Source: Actinernus sp. WN-2022 (taxonomy: Eukaryota > Cnidaria > Anthozoa > Actiniaria > Actinernidae). From it: a stretch of DNA of 64,000 bases. Location of the stretch: the NCBI GenBank assembly GCA_030867875.1, contig JAOWCC010000019.1:37057976-37121975 (forward strand), written 5' to 3'. The notes beneath the pieces were generated by a model that saw only the letters and a program-made list of their open reading frames with translations, did not search any database and was not told the DNA's origin. Of this stretch, positions 1 to 12,006 are shown piece by piece. Positions within the stretch are counted from its first letter, which is position 1, and the number at the start of each line of letters is the position of its first letter. The position numbers were made by a program, and so were the translations under genes.

Positions 1-1005
1 ATCAAGATGAAACGAGGGTTAAACTGGCTCAATACAAAAGCCAAGATGACAAGAAAAAGCAGCAGAGGGTCTAAACTATGCACCTGGACAGTTTTAAATG
101 CTTATTAAACTCAAGGCTTTGTTTTTTTATTTCTAAGAGAATCGGTGAGAAAACTTAAACAGCTTATTTCTCTTAAAATATCAAATGTTGCAAAATACAT
201 AAACTCTAACAAAGATGTCTTTAATACAATTTAATGGATCCACTTGATTTTTGCAGTGCTTAAACTACATACGTACATGTACATGTGTATTACTTTATAC
301 AATGAACTAGAATGAGCACATTCTGTGGAAAAATAATATTTGAAGCAATTACTCCAAAAGCAATGATGCTTATCTAGGGAGCTTTTGCAAATAGTTGATG
401 TACAAACTACAAATCAGTAATGACTGTGTCAGAAATGCAAAACTGTTTTTTTATCATAGTTTTCTGTAGTTCGTTGCATGTCTTTAACATTTAACATGAC
501 AGAATATTCCCTGAAAGTTTCATGGCAATTGAATAAAATCGGAAAGAGTTAGGAGTGTTAGAAAAGGGTTCCCCCCCCCCCATGGTTACCATGGCAACTG
601 AATAAGTTTAAAAAAGTAATGCAGATAATATATATATAGGTTTCATAATGGTTAAACATGTATTAAAAAATGTATTTTTAGGTCCCACCAGCAGGGAGCC
701 AGGGAAAATACCCAGCTGTCAGCTTGATTTTCCCTGCTGAAAATTCATGTGCTGTCTTTAAAACAGATACTTTATCCCATTTCAACTGCCTATCAAGTGC
801 AAAATCCCCTGGATCATACATGATCTTGGCTATTATGCATTTTTCTCCAAAGATTGGAGTCAATCGTTCAATGTTATAGTCCAGGATTTTAAGCCACCCA
901 TCCATTGAAATATTATTGCATTTTCAGAATTCAAGCCCATCTAGATTTCATGCAATATTTTTGGAGTCCCTTACTTTTATTGGGTGGGCCATAGGAGGTT
1001 AAGGG
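1..1005. other. No supported gene; AT-rich non-coding
   Basis: No coding region is supported here. Visible items are an 11-C run at 571-581 and short TACATG-type words near 270-290. A 75-codon open frame on the minus strand (678-905) has no recognisable domain and contains a local inverted word, so I do not call it. An AATAAA polyadenylation hexamer on the minus strand lies at 977-982 and belongs to the candidate terminal exon just above it. Confidence 0.5.
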
Positions 1006-1146
<141 letters not shown>

Positions 1147-2826
1147 CTGAAACAAGCCACAATTTAAAAATGTGTTAAAATTATATTTATATCAATGATT
1201 TGATGGTCTGTCAAAAGTTTTTCACACCATATGAAACCACGTGCTAGAATGTGAATGTGGCACATGTGCTTACCACTTTCGGTACAATGAATTATGTGAA
1301 ATGTGGCAAAGCAAAATCGATGACTACCACTTGAAATCGGTTCACTGTAACAAGTTTCTAAAACAAGCTTTTGTAATCCACTTTAATATTTGCCATACTT
1401 TATCGAAAAAGTTTGAAAAGCATATCACAACATTCACATGGTATTTCTTTTCTACCTCATGACAGTGTCCCTTTAAGCACATTTAATTCCAAAGGAATTC
1501 CACTTTTCCAGAAGATGTTTTCCAGTATGAAAGACAGACTTTTTTCACATGTTCCCAGAATGTTTTGAAAGGTCTGTCAAATCGTTGCAGTTGCAGTCAG
1601 GCGTTAATGTATCAGTGGTAAAATCTTGCAATATTTTACTGAGCCTTTCCAGGATCTGCAAAACGAAATTGGTGACTACCACTTTCAGTAAAACAAAATC
1701 GGTGACTGTTCCACTTTTGGTAAAATGAATTTGGTGTTAAAACATTTGCAGTTCACTGAACGAAAATTAGCATGTGGTTACCAAAAATTTGTTTTACCTT
1801 ACCACATTTGGTACTGCATATGGCTGAGATACTTTTGACAGGGCCTGTATTTGGAGTAACGGGTCCAGGCCCACAGTATCCACATAACCTGAGTATCACG
1901 CCCAGTGAGGAAAGGGGGAGGGGAGGAAGAAGAATGGGGAGTGAGGAAAAAAGTAAGGCCTGACACAAAACTATTCAAGGACTTGTGTCAAACGTCCAGA
2001 ATCTGGACGTTGCACTGATTGGATAAAAAAACATAAGACTCAAATTAACCAGATGTGAAAATGCCAGCTCCGTGCGAGCTCAACTAGCAAACAACGATTT
2101 GGTATCTAAATAATGAATGATATGGATTTCATAAAAGCATTGAAGGTGCTACAAAAACTTTGTCTCTCGAAAGAAAGGATGTCCTTGGAGTGTTTTCAGT
2201 GGGATACAGACAAGTTCAATTTTATACCATTTGTTTCCCAAGATCTTCTCACAGTCCTGGAAACCAAACAACAGAAGAAACAAAGATCTTCACCGTCATT
2301 GTGGCAATCAGCACACTAGAGCTGATAAGAACACAGCAAGTTTCTTGGCTTGTAGCAAATAGTATCAAAGCTGTGGCTCTTGAAGGCTGCAGAATTTTGC
2401 ACATTCCTTGTAAGCAGAACCACTTTGACAAAACAATTCCCACGACAACATACATGTAATTTAACTCAAAATCTTTGTGCAAAACAAATAAACATGGATG
2501 TCATGAAATATATGGAACAAAGCTACAGAACTCACACAACTCTTTTAATTACCTTTCATAACATATATAATCCTGTGAAACTCTGTATGTTACTATCAAA
2601 TTTGAAATGCACAGATGACACTTTTCTTTCGCCGATATTTACATGTAGCTCTTTGGGCAGAGAAAGGCTGTCTTTTCTCAACATATATACGTCAAGCAAG
2701 CAGGAGAGATTGAGAGAACATGTAAAGAAGGTAAACAAATATGCTCCACAAGTCTGATTGGGCAATTTTGATGGTTTGTGCATATTTAATTAGGGGGCAG
2801 AAGGAATAATACAATGGTGTGACTGT
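1147..2826. other. Non-coding with short dispersed words
   Basis: No gene is supported. The phrase GGTGACTACCACTTT and variants recur at about 1313-1332, 1671-1685 and 1700-1718, which suggests the remains of a short local duplication. Open frames of 60-125 codons here overlap on both strands and show no family signature. Confidence 0.4.
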
Positions 2827-3520
2827 CAGTATCTAGAATTCTAGAACACCTAGAATTTTGAATAGCTCATTTGATGAAAGTGACATGCCTGTAGAATCTG
2901 TTTTGAAAATTGTTTACAAAGCTATTTGAGCATAACCAGAGACATTTTAATTTTATCTTAAGCCACCCTGGTTTGAAAGTTGTGGCTTAGAGATTTTTCA
3001 CTCTTGTTAGTTAAGAAAACTACATGTACATGTACTCAATACTCTTTTGACAGTATCTCGAATTCTAGAACACCCAGAATTTTGAATATCTCATTTGAAA
3101 GCCACATGCCTGTCAAATCTGTTTTAAAACTTGTTTACACAGTGACTTGAACATAACCATGAGATATTTTCATTTTATCTTGGCTGCCCTGGTTTGAAAG
3201 TTGCTGCTTAGAGATTGTTCACTCTTGTTACACTGTACATGTAGTTCAGAAAACTACCCAATACTCTTTTGTCAGTATCTCGAATTCTAGAATACCTAGA
3301 ATTCTGAATGGTATCTCATTTGAAAGCGCCATACCTGTAGAATCTGTTTTGAAACTAGCTATTAAGCAATTTGAACATAATTGAGATATTTTCATTTTAT
3401 CTTAAGCCCCCTCGTTTGAAAGTTACCACTTTTATGTAGAGATGGCATTCTTGTTACATGTAGTTAAGAAAACTACCCAATATTCTTGTCAGTATCTCTA
3501 ATTCTAAAGTGCCTAGGGCA
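2827..3520 (+). repeat. Tandem repeat, about 220-bp unit, 3.1 copies
   Basis: Units start with a CAGTATCT(A/C)GAATTCTAG-like phrase at 2827, 3051, 3273 and 3490, giving periods of 224, 222 and 217 bp. Each unit carries the same landmarks in order: AGAATTTTGAAT, TCATTTGA, CTGTAGAATCTGTTTTGAAA, a TTTTATCTTAAGCC-like stretch and CACTCTTGTTA. The fourth copy breaks off near 3520. Units differ by small indels and substitutions, so the array is not recent. Confidence 0.9.
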
Positions 3521-3739
3521 ATGATATCTGTACAACATCAGTTTGAAATTGAGATTCGTTTGCTAGAACAGGAGCAGTTGACCGGAGTTGAGTTTGGATG
3601 TGATGCAGACTAGATTTTTCCAAGCTACATGGGAGATTTGTTTTTATGTTTCTCAAACAGGCATTTTTCTGTGATGCATAATAATCATAAAGTCTTCGGG
3701 AGGTTTCCTTTCGTGTGATTTTCTGCACTAGTTTTGTTC
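3513..3739 (-). CDS. Possible terminal exon, unrecognised protein
   Basis: On the minus strand an acceptor-like CTTTAG (ending at 3740) is followed by about 75 codons without a stop, ending in TAG at 3513. The peptide has mixed, non-repetitive composition (RRLYDYYASQKNACLR, then TAPVLANESQFQTD). I do not recognise it. It abuts the tandem array, whose last unit supplies its final codons, which lowers confidence that it is a working exon. Confidence 0.22.
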
Positions 3740-5491
3740 CTAAAGATTAATGCAATGCCCACAAAGGTAAAAGTAGATCGTTCTTGGTGGTATTCAAAAA
3801 AGAAAAAAAGGAAGCTTGTGAGTAAATTTGGTGACAGGTGTAAAGTTCTTTGGACAAACAATGGCTGTTAGAAGTTAGAACCATCTAAGACCGAAAGTTC
3901 ACAAAGAATCAAGCAATAATGTTTTGTTATCTTCAATAACCAAAGATTTTCAGAAAATACAGGAACATGTACATGTAAGGTTTGTCAGTTTTGCTTCAGC
4001 ACGATAAAATAACAGTCTACATGTATGTGTGCTTGGTGTGGAGCAGTCCTTCAGTGGTTTTCCCTGCTCTGATATTAATAGACCCTTTCGACTTGCCTGT
4101 TTGTTGCCCCATTTCAAACCATGTGACTTTTCCCTTGAGTAGTGTTTTTTGTTTTTCTGTATCCCAAGAGAAAATGTTCCAATTCCTATAATTGGAAAAC
4201 AAAGCACTGAATCCTATGGCGTGGTCTGAAAGGAGGCAACAAATAGGCATGCTGAAAGGATCTATTGTTTGCTTTCTGTACCCCTAAGAGTGTTTCTCCT
4301 TTGACATTAAACTGGATTCAACACTACTAGTTTCTGTAGAAGTATTGGGCATTGGTAAACTGTATGGCTTTCTCTCTTCTTAGTCAAGCCTGTGTTCTGA
4401 GCTGCCAGCTCGTCTGAACTTGTAATTGGCCAAGACCCTGAAGACAACATGAATCGCTCTGACTGGCTAAAGTTAATGAGATTATCCTTGGAGGCTGGAC
4501 TTCCTAGTCAACTGTGAAATGAATCGAAAACCTGCATCAAGCTGTTTCTCGGCTGATCTTGTCGTCCAAAAACAGAACTTTGTTGAAGTCCAGCCTCTTC
4601 GTTTTTTTGGGACAATTTTACTAAATGTTCACTAGTCATACAAAACAGCAGTTTCTTACATACAGTACAGTCAAGACGCAAACGTTGTCATACACGGAAA
4701 GGCAATTGCAATTGTCTCAACAATCGCTAAATGCACGTGCAAGTCAAAGACACGGATAATACACGGATCGAACTTCAAGTACATGTATATGCAAAACCAG
4801 GGAAACCTGGCAAACCAAATACATGTGAGCAATAAATTAATAAACACTGCCACAAACAAAATCAAAATGGTAAAAGACATCTCAATGTCTTTGAAAGTAA
4901 GTTAATTTAAAAAATATTACCAAAACACTGTAACTTTTTGCATTGTTTAACTTCTAGCGGTTGAGCTGAAAAGTGGGACATCAAATTCTTAAATGTTTTG
5001 TGCGTCTTTGCAGTTGAGCGAAAAAAAGCGGGTTATCAACTTTCGATGTTCAAGATAGCGAACCATGTAAACTAAAGTAATAATTACGAATCAGAGTTTT
5101 GTACAATCAAATCAGCAATTGCTGTGCCGATATATCATTTGAAAAAAGGCAATATTGTTTTTTAGAAACAGCAATAATGTTTTTGACAATTGCTGCTCAG
5201 CGTAATATCGGGGCATTAGCGTGAAGAAGTTTGCATCTTGACTGTACATGTACTGTGTTGGGAATTTTGAAATTCTCTTTCATTCAGGTTTTATGACCTG
5301 GTTTGTATCAAAGCGATATTAAAAACTAATTTTTCAACTTTGCAAAGGGATAAAATCTGTAGTACACAGCAATTTAGACAATTTAGTTGGAATTCAAAAG
5401 GGAGTTTGTGCTATGCACTCTGAATATACAATGGAAAGTAATGGACCATTAACTTTAATTAAATTCACGGTCTATTATTTCCTAATTGTAT
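3740..5491. other. Non-coding stretch
   Basis: No gene, RNA or clear repeat boundary is supported. A pyrimidine-rich run ending in TTCTTAG near 4383 resembles a splice acceptor, but all three following frames close quickly. Confidence 0.4.
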
Positions 5492-5884
5492 AATAAGCTC
5501 TTTGCAGGACCTGGTTATGTGACCTATTAGCCTGTCAATCAAAACAAAATTGGTGCTGGAACAAACATGGATGCCTGAAACAGAAAGCTCAAGCCAAAAT
5601 TAGTAAACAGCCCAAATTTCATATCTTTAAAACTGAAGGCATGGCAGATTTTTTAAAACCCAATATTTAACAGTGTTTACAAATGTATATCGCTGGCTAG
5701 CATGGCTTGTTAATTTAGAATTTTCAAAAAATTGCCATGCCTTCGGTTTTAAAGACCTAGAATTTGGGGTGTTTGCTAATTTTGGCTTGCTCTTTCCATT
5801 TCTGGCACCATGTTGTTAAAACCATTTTTTGGGGGGTTGACAATCTAAAATGGTCAAGTGACCAGGTCCTGCAAAGAGCTTATT
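5492..5884. mobile_element. Foldback MITE
   Basis: The left end AATAAGCTCTTTGCAGGACC is mirrored at the right end (to 5884). The match continues inward imperfectly through the GGCATGGCA / TGCCATGCC words, with a loop near 5690. The hairpin is about 390 bp and has no coding capacity. I see no convincing target duplication, so the superfamily is not assigned. Confidence 0.8.
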
Positions 5885-6022
5885 GAGGTATCCATCCCAG
5901 AGTGTGATTTACACATTTCCAGTGGGCTACTTTATTAGTCTACTACTGCTTAATTGATAAAGCTGTTGAGAAACAAAACATACAGCAGCCTACAAATGTA
6001 CTTTTCATTCACAGTTGCTTAT

Positions 6023-6060
6023 TCCAAAATTGATTGTCCAAAATTGATTGTCCAAAATTG
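6023..6060 (+). repeat. 14-bp tandem repeat, 2.7 copies
   Basis: The unit TCCAAAATTGATTG occurs at 6023 and 6037 and partially at 6051, without changes. Confidence 0.9.
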
Positions 6061-6140
6061 TGTCATTTCATCACATCACCACATGAAAAATAATTGATTT
6101 ACAGTGCAGTAATAAGGGTGATCTCCTCCTTGGTAGTTAA

Positions 6141-7106
6141 AGACCTTGTGTCTGAGCCCATGGTGCTGTGCGTGTGCAAATCATTTTCATAGGCTACGAA
6201 AATCAGAAAGATCGTTGTTGTTGTTATGTGACTCCCAAATCTTTTGAAATCCATCCCTAGTTTGGGCCATCGTGTAATTATTGATAGGACAAATAATCCT
6301 TCAGCAGTATACATTTTACTTTCTCTAGGTCTACAAGAGAACACTTGTGGTTCAAAAGGACTACTACGCGAGTTTCCCGGGGATTTGCTGCAATAAGGGA
6401 CTGGCGGGCTTCGTTGGAAATACAAAGCATAAAGCAACCACTTCTGGCATCAAGAACATTCGTAATTATAATTTCGCACAGCTAAGCTCCACTGAGGTGT
6501 TACGAGTCACTTATCTGTATCTGTTTTGCATTTTTATTAGCAGAGAAGCAATGTCCTTAACCTTTTTTTTCATCCTCCAGTACATCCAGAAAGTCTTGCT
6601 ACCAAAACTACAATCACGGGTCAAACTCCAATCTGCCGAGTTCAGCTGTTACTTCGCTGTGAGTTTGACTCGAGTGCGAGTACGACATTTCATTTTGCAC
6701 TCAAAATATACATGTATCATTCGCAAGGAAATACAGCTAAGCAATACTAGAGACATAAAAACAAGGTAACAAGAGTACATGTATGTGTTTGCTTGTAGAG
6801 TTGTGAAAAGTCGCACTCGTAAATCGAATTAGAATCTAAAGACAGAACAACTGGCTTCCTACCGAGTACTGTTAAAATCATATTCGTAGCATCCGGGGGA
6901 AATTTGTGGGCTCGATTGGGTTTTTAATCCGGTAGAGATTATGAAATTTGTTATCCAAAAGCGTATGTGTACTTCTTTTATGAAACTTATAAACAATCTA
7001 GAGCATTTTAGTTCGCCTAAAAGCTGGCCTTTAATTTATGCGGCCATTGATAAACAAACTAATCGTAATATTGGCGCAAAGCACCATGGGCTCTGACACA
7101 GGGTCT
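6141..7106. mobile_element. TTAA-flanked TIR element (piggyBac-like, non-autonomous)
   Basis: The two ends are inverted copies beginning AGACCYTGTGTCWGAGCCC and continuing for about 31 bp with three mismatches. Both ends are flanked directly by TTAA (6137-6140 and 7107-7110). A TTAA target is the signature of piggyBac transposition, so a piggyBac-type non-autonomous element is the natural reading, although the terminal bases are not the commonest piggyBac ends. The 966-bp interior has open frames on both strands (6099-6437 minus, 6347-6769 plus) that show no transposase features and that I treat as chance. Confidence 0.75.
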
Positions 7107-8065
7107 TTAAATGAACACAAAAGCTGTTGAAAAACAAACTGCACTGCTCTTAACGGAATTATTAAGATTGGTTAGCAAAATAAATGTATGAGGACAAATA
7201 GCGTGATGTGGCATACTTGGCTGATATAGATTCATATTTTCAACAGTCAAGACCAGGCAGTGCTGGACACAGCTTCGCAAAGCATGATGGGAGAAAATGT
7301 GAAATAGCCTCACTTCAACACGGTCATCTAAGCATGAGCATCTCTGACCACCAACATTTGGTCCGTTCTGCCTTATCTTCGCAGCATAACACCTGAAGGA
7401 GCTCTTCACTTTTCAGAAATAAATAGTGCTGGAGTCAATCAGGGATATTGCTGGATTCACAAAGGAGCAATGTGATGTGCAGCAGACTTATTACTTTTAG
7501 GGAAAGTAACTTCACAGTAAGTTCTTGTGAACCGGAAGTTGACTTGTCGAGTTCTTTTACAGTAATAAATTATTTCTTTCTTTCCCTGAGTTTATGCCAG
7601 CCTTTCAAATTTTCTCTCTTTAGTTATGTTGAGTGGTTTATTTGGTGTTGTCCCTGTGAAGGTCCACAAGACCGTTTGTTAGAAAATTAAACTTTTAAGC
7701 ATACAGTAGTTTTGAAATTTGAAAACATTCCGGCATAGGTCTATTTACAGGCAGCCCCAGTGATGTCCCTGTACAAGCTGTACATGATTTTTGTATGGGA
7801 GCTAGGTTTCTCAGAGTACATTGCAATAAATTTCCTAGAATCATTGTGTAATTACTCCATGGTCTGTTTTAGAGGGATTTGGGGCTTTTTTGTAAGTGCC
7901 CCCAAATCCCACATTCACTTGCCAGTTCCCAACAAACTGCACACTTCACCCCGAAACTCCTAACGTCATGTTCACAGATGACTTTTCCACCGCCATGTTG
8001 ATCGATGAAGCAAGCATGTGTTGATCATGCAGTTGAGCAAAACAAAAACAAATACATGGGAGGGG
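7107..8065. other. Non-coding stretch
   Basis: No supported gene. Open frames of 60-100 codons overlap on both strands without recognisable domains. A stretch near 7860-7960 is rich in C and purine runs. Confidence 0.35.
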
Positions 8066-8195
8066 TGAGGTAATTTTTTGACAAATGCCCTGGGCACGGG
8101 CTGATGCAAAACAAATGCCCCACCCCAGGGACAGATAGATTGTCAAATGCCCCATCTTGCCCGGGCGGGGGGATGGGCAGGCTTGGAATTGATAG
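8066..8195. repeat. Fragment of the GGGGCATTTG MITE family
   Basis: The phrases AAATGCCCCA and GGCTTGGAATTGATAGAG match the complete element at 25254-25526, including its right terminus. Only the right part is present. Confidence 0.65.
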
Positions 8196-8204
8196 AGAGA
8201 TTAA

Positions 8205-8355
8205 AGCGTTGTCCACACAAGCAAGTTTTCCTTGGCAAGTTGCCTTGTTCAATAACTGGCGTGCCAGTTTTTCAACAAGGAGACTAGTCAAGGAAAAACT
8301 CGTCATTTTTCGTGGTCTACACGAGCAAATAAAAACTTGTTCGTGTGGAATAAAC
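8205..8355. mobile_element. Short palindromic MITE
   Basis: The left end GTCCACACAAGCAAGTTTTC is mirrored by TTGTTCGTGTGGAA at the right. The centre is the near-palindrome CTGGCGTGCCAG at about 8263, and the arms pair through TTTTCCTTG / CAAGGAAAA. The right arm carries a small extra segment. No coding capacity. Confidence 0.75.
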
Positions 8356-9385
8356 CTAGTCATTAAAAGTACCTCGCTGTGTAAAAAAAATTGTGGATTC
8401 TCATCTCTGAACGTAGTAAATAGACTTTTTGAAGGGCACTCGATTCAACGCATACACAACACGAAGGAGTGATTAGATACAGATTTAGGTACTTAAAATG
8501 TCTTATCTGCTCTTGATACGTCATCCAAGCATTGTTTACATGTTTCCCTTGTCAGTTTCAGTAAGGATATGAATAATATTTTCAGAACATTCCGATAGGC
8601 GGTAGGTACAAAAGAAAGCACATACGTCCTCTCTGATGAACAGAAAACGCGGCCGAAAACGCTTCATAACTTTAGAAGACTTAACTCGTTCGTTATAGCA
8701 GCATTTATGGGTTTCCCACTTATGTAGGCTTGATATTTTCTTTCACCATCAGTGCAATTTTTACCGAATTTATGCTATAACTTGTAGCGTCAAGCGAATG
8801 ACATACATAACTGGTTTCTAACTCGTATTCTGTTGAAATCCTATGAGAAATAAAAGCGTTTCATGGTTCTTGGGCAAACACAAAACACTTACGTGCTTAC
8901 CTTTCGCAGTAAATATGAAGAATTGCTTCGAAAACTCTTCAATCGTAACGATGTATAAAGCAATCCTTCTCGATCTCTTGGCTTCTTGCTGAGGCGCGGC
9001 AAAGCGTGATCTCGGCGAAAGGCAACGCAGCCAAGCCTCTTAGCTTTGGGGCTCTCGTTCCCAGGTGTCTTTACGCGCCTAGGGTCATCTCAACCTCGTC
9101 CCCAGGGTCTTCTCGGTCAGATCCAAGATGGCGGACCCTGGTAAACGCTGAACTGTCACGTATTCTGATTGGCTCTTCGATTATGACGCAAAGGTTGTTC
9201 CAACAATACTTTTTATTGGCCAAATGGACTGAGTTCAGAGAGATGAACTTGTATATAGTTTAGATTACTCAAATTTTATCAATAAAACGATTTTAAATAA
9301 CCTTAAAACACGTTGTATAGGTAGAGCAATAGATGAAGTGCATTACTGGGTAGTTTTCTGGTAAGTTTCATCAGTGGGAAAACCA
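8356..9385. other. Non-coding, with a GGTCTTCTCGG repeat copy
   Basis: No supported gene. Bases 9094-9140 carry the phrases CCTCGTCCCCAGGGTCTTCT and GATCCAAGATGGCGG, which recur at 11605-11666, where the repeat is bounded by the mirrored GAGAAGACCCTGG. It is therefore a short hairpin-type repeat, although AAGATGGC resembles a start-codon context. Confidence 0.5.
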
Positions 9386-9600
9386 CAACACGGTATCTCC
9401 CTTAGATTGACTATTATCATCAATTGTCAAAATCGCTAGAATTGATTATAATCCTCAATTTAACCTCGAGGTTAAAACCATGCAGTCAAGTATAAAGATA
9501 AACAATTGTCGAATTCCGAACGGCGGTAGACCCCCGGTAGACGCGCTTAGTGTAGTGGTCATGACGTCTGTACTACCAAGCACGGCGTGTCTAAAACGCA

Positions 9601-9716
9601 GGTAACGGGTAACGGGTAGCGGGTAACGGGTAGCGGGTAACGGGTAGCGGGTAACGGGTAACGGGTAACGGGTAGCGGGTAGCGGGTAGCGGGTAGCAGG
9701 TAGCGGGTAACGGGTA
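9601..9716 (+). repeat. 7-bp minisatellite GGGTARC, left foldback arm
   Basis: About 16 tandem units of GGGTAAC or GGGTAGC. The regular spacing of GGG tracts by 4-nt loops meets the usual pattern for a G-quadruplex on this strand. Open frames across it translate to a periodic RYPLP peptide only because the 7-bp unit lacks stops; they are not genes. Confidence 0.9.
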
Positions 9717-10375
9717 GATGAAGGGGTTTTTTTGTACAAAAATATTATCTGGCACCCGTTTACGGTGTGCCACACAGGTACCCCAGGCTCATTATGCGTA
9801 AAACGGTTATTTCCCGGTTATTTGAAATTACAATAAATGTATGGAGTTTTAGCTCGCATGCCCGTTTGCTCTAAAATAAATTTCAATAAATCGTCAAAAT
9901 ATTCTTACCTGTCTCTTGTGTATTTCTTTCAGTTTCTGTGAACTTTCAAGCCATTCCGTTCAATATTGAGTGAGTTACAGGAATTTTCCTTACCTTAGTA
10001 TAATTATTGGGAAGGTAGCAAACTCTAGGCCGATCAGCCGCCGATCAGCTGCAGAAAATCGCCTCGAATTCCCACAAAAATCCTGTACATCGCCAAAATT
10101 CCTTCAAATAACGGTTGCCCAAATAGAGGTCCTTCACCACACTCAGCTTCCCTTTCACTGGTTTACTTTAACGGGAGAAAAATGCCACGTAGTTTGCAGT
10201 TTTCGAGTTTCGCGGATGTTCTTGTCCATATGTCCTGCAACGGGCTCAGACCTCAAACATATATATCAATGTTTTGTTTATTTTTAGTGTAGAAAGCGGC
10301 TCTAATACCTTAAAATAGACGAAAAGATTAAATAAAAGTGAGAAAAGAGAAAAAGAAGTAATAAAATAAATTTTG

Positions 10376-10449
10376 CGTGCGGTGTAGGACTCGAACTCCG
10401 GTCTTAGGATCGAAAGCGAATAATCTAAACCACTTGACCATTAGACCAG
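10376..10449 (-). other. tRNA-like sequence (SINE head or tRNA relic)
   Basis: On the minus strand TGGTCAAGTGGTTTAG resembles a polymerase III A box and GAGTTCGAGTCC a B box, at the spacing found in tRNAs. The ends do not form an acceptor stem, so it is not called as a functional tRNA. It lies in the spacer of the foldback, beside a G9 run (10450-10458). Confidence 0.45.
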
Positions 10450-11170
10450 GGGGGGGGGACTCCCTTATGTGAGAGGTACATGGATGGTCGTCGTACCTTT
10501 TACGGGTCAAAATCAGGAGTTTGGTACCACTTAGGGTATCCACCATCAAACACAGACATTTCTATGTAAAGCGGTACCTTTTAGGGGTCGGGTGTCAATT
10601 GAACAAAAAAGCTGTTACAATTTACATTTTTATTATGACCGCTTGTTGAAATATCATTTTTAAAATAAGGTATATATGTTTGAGGTCTGAGCCCGTTGCA
10701 GGACATCCGCGAAACTCGAAAACTGCAAACTACGTGACATTTTTCTCCCGTTAAAGTAAACCAGTGAAAGGGAAGCTGAGTGTGGTGAAGGACCTGTGTT
10801 TGGGCAACCGTTATTTGAAGGAATTTTGGCGATGTACGGGATTTTTATGCGAATTCGAGCGGCTGATCGGCCTAGAGTTTGCTACCTTCCCAATAATTAT
10901 ACTAAGGGAAGGAAAATTCCTGTAACTCACTCAATATTGAACGGAATGGCTTGAAACTTCACAGAAACTGACAGAAATACACAAGAGACAGGTAAGAATA
11001 TTTTGACGATTTATTGAAATTTATTTTAGAGCAAACGGGCATGCGAGCTAAACTACTCCATACATTTATTGTAATTTCAAATATCCGGGAAATAATCGTT
11101 TTACGCATAATGAGCCTGGGGTACCTGTGTGGCACACCGTAAACGGGTGCCAAAAAACCCTTCATCCATC

Positions 11171-11310
11171 CGTTACCCGTTACCCGCTACCCGTTACCCG
11201 CTACCCTTTACCCGTTACCCGCTACCCGTTACCCGTTACCCGTTACCCGCTACCCGTTACCCGCTACCCGTTACCCGCTACCCGCTACCCGTTACCCGCT
11301 ACCCGTTACC
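11171..11310 (-). repeat. 7-bp minisatellite, right foldback arm
   Basis: The mirror copy of the array at 9601-9716, read here as GTTACCC / GCTACCC units, with slightly more copies. The G-rich strand is the minus strand, so in a folded hairpin the two arrays lie opposite each other near the base. Confidence 0.9.
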
Positions 11311-11604
11311 TGCGTTTTAGACACGCCGCTACCAAGCACTACACGCAAACGGCTACGAGTTCGAGCCCGAGTACGGGAGCGCTCAAAAAATTTCTTTCTC
11401 TCGTTTACCTTCCTTTCTTGTTTACCTGTCTAGGTGAGTGAGAACCCGTCGTTTACCCGTGAACTCGTCCGATGGTTAGGGTTTGGTTTGTAGTTCGGGT
11501 TAGGATTTGTCTTAGAATGATGATTATAATCAATTCTAGCGATTTTGACAATTGATGATAATAGTTAATCTAAAAGAGATGACGCGTTGCTGGAGTAGCC
11601 GCCA

Positions 11605-11725
11605 CCTCGTCCCCAGGGTCTTCTCGGTCAGATCCAAGATGGCGGTTACCCGAGAGAAGACCCTGGTAAAGGCTGGATCACGTGATCAAATACTCCCAGT
11701 TTTTTTGGAGTATTTTGTCACGTGA
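11605..11725. repeat. Two short hairpin repeats
   Basis: CCAGGGTCTTCTC is mirrored by GAGAAGACCCTGG (to 11666), and the phrase GATCAAATACTCCCA is mirrored by TGGAGTATTTTGTCACGTG just after. The first also occurs at 9094-9140. Confidence 0.55.
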
Positions 11726-12006
11726 TTAGGCGAACTAATATGTCATAGACAAGAAAGGAAAGGCTGATTCAACGGTAGAGAGTTTTTCTTCCAATATTTC
11801 GATCGGCACGGCCGATCTTCTTCGGGGAAAGAGGCTTACAATGTATCTAATAAACTAGAACCTTTACGAAATAATACATGAATTATAAATTGCACAATCT
11901 TATGACAAAACATATATAGACCAATGAAAAGAAGGTGGAGAGTGACATATAATATGAAACGAAAAATAAAAAAATAAGTGACGTGATGATGATTGTGAAA
12001 TACGAG

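Larger units (their letters stand above)
9583..11328. mobile_element. Long foldback transposon with minisatellite arms
   Basis: Two arms of about 660-680 bp (9583-10266 and 10671-11328) are inverted copies of one another around a spacer of about 400 bp. Termini read CGGCGTGTCTAAAACGCAGG and its mirror. The element sits between perfect 10-bp direct repeats CTACCAAGCA (9573-9582 and 11329-11338); the related element at 15242-15698 has that site once, so the insertion is proven by comparison. A 9-10 bp duplication with long repeat-bearing arms resembles Mutator-like or Drosophila FB-like foldbacks (inference). No transposase is present, so it must be mobilised in trans. Confidence 0.88.
9386..11589. 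mobile_element. TIR element, copy 1, split by a foldback
   Basis: The ends are inverted copies of about 65 bp: CAACACGGTATCTCCC at the left, then TTAGATTGACTATTATC and ATTGATTATAATC; the mirror of these runs into ACGCGTTG at the right. An uninterrupted copy of about 457 bp with the same ends and orientation lies at 15242-15698. Subtracting the 1746-bp foldback and its 10-bp duplication leaves about 448 bp, so the two are the same family. No target duplication of this outer element was recognised. Confidence 0.8.

Noticed and set aside
678..905. 75-codon minus-strand frame as an exon
   Set aside because: No domain, no convincing splice sites, and it lies beyond the polyadenylation hexamer of the neighbouring candidate exon.
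6099..6769. 112- and 140-codon open frames on opposite strands
   Set aside because: Both overlap the non-autonomous TTAA element, overlap each other and show no transposase motif.
9601..9716. Regular short repeats as a possible CRISPR array
   Set aside because: The units are contiguous 7-mers without spacers in an animal genome.
9455..9775. Open frames encoding a periodic RYPLP peptide (also at 11127-11441)
   Set aside because: They are produced by the 7-bp GGGTARC array, which lacks stops in several frames on both strands, and they read across element ends.
10376..10449. Functional tRNA gene
   Set aside because: A and B boxes are present but the ends do not pair as an acceptor stem; a SINE head or relic is likelier. 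The same applies to the B box near 50855.
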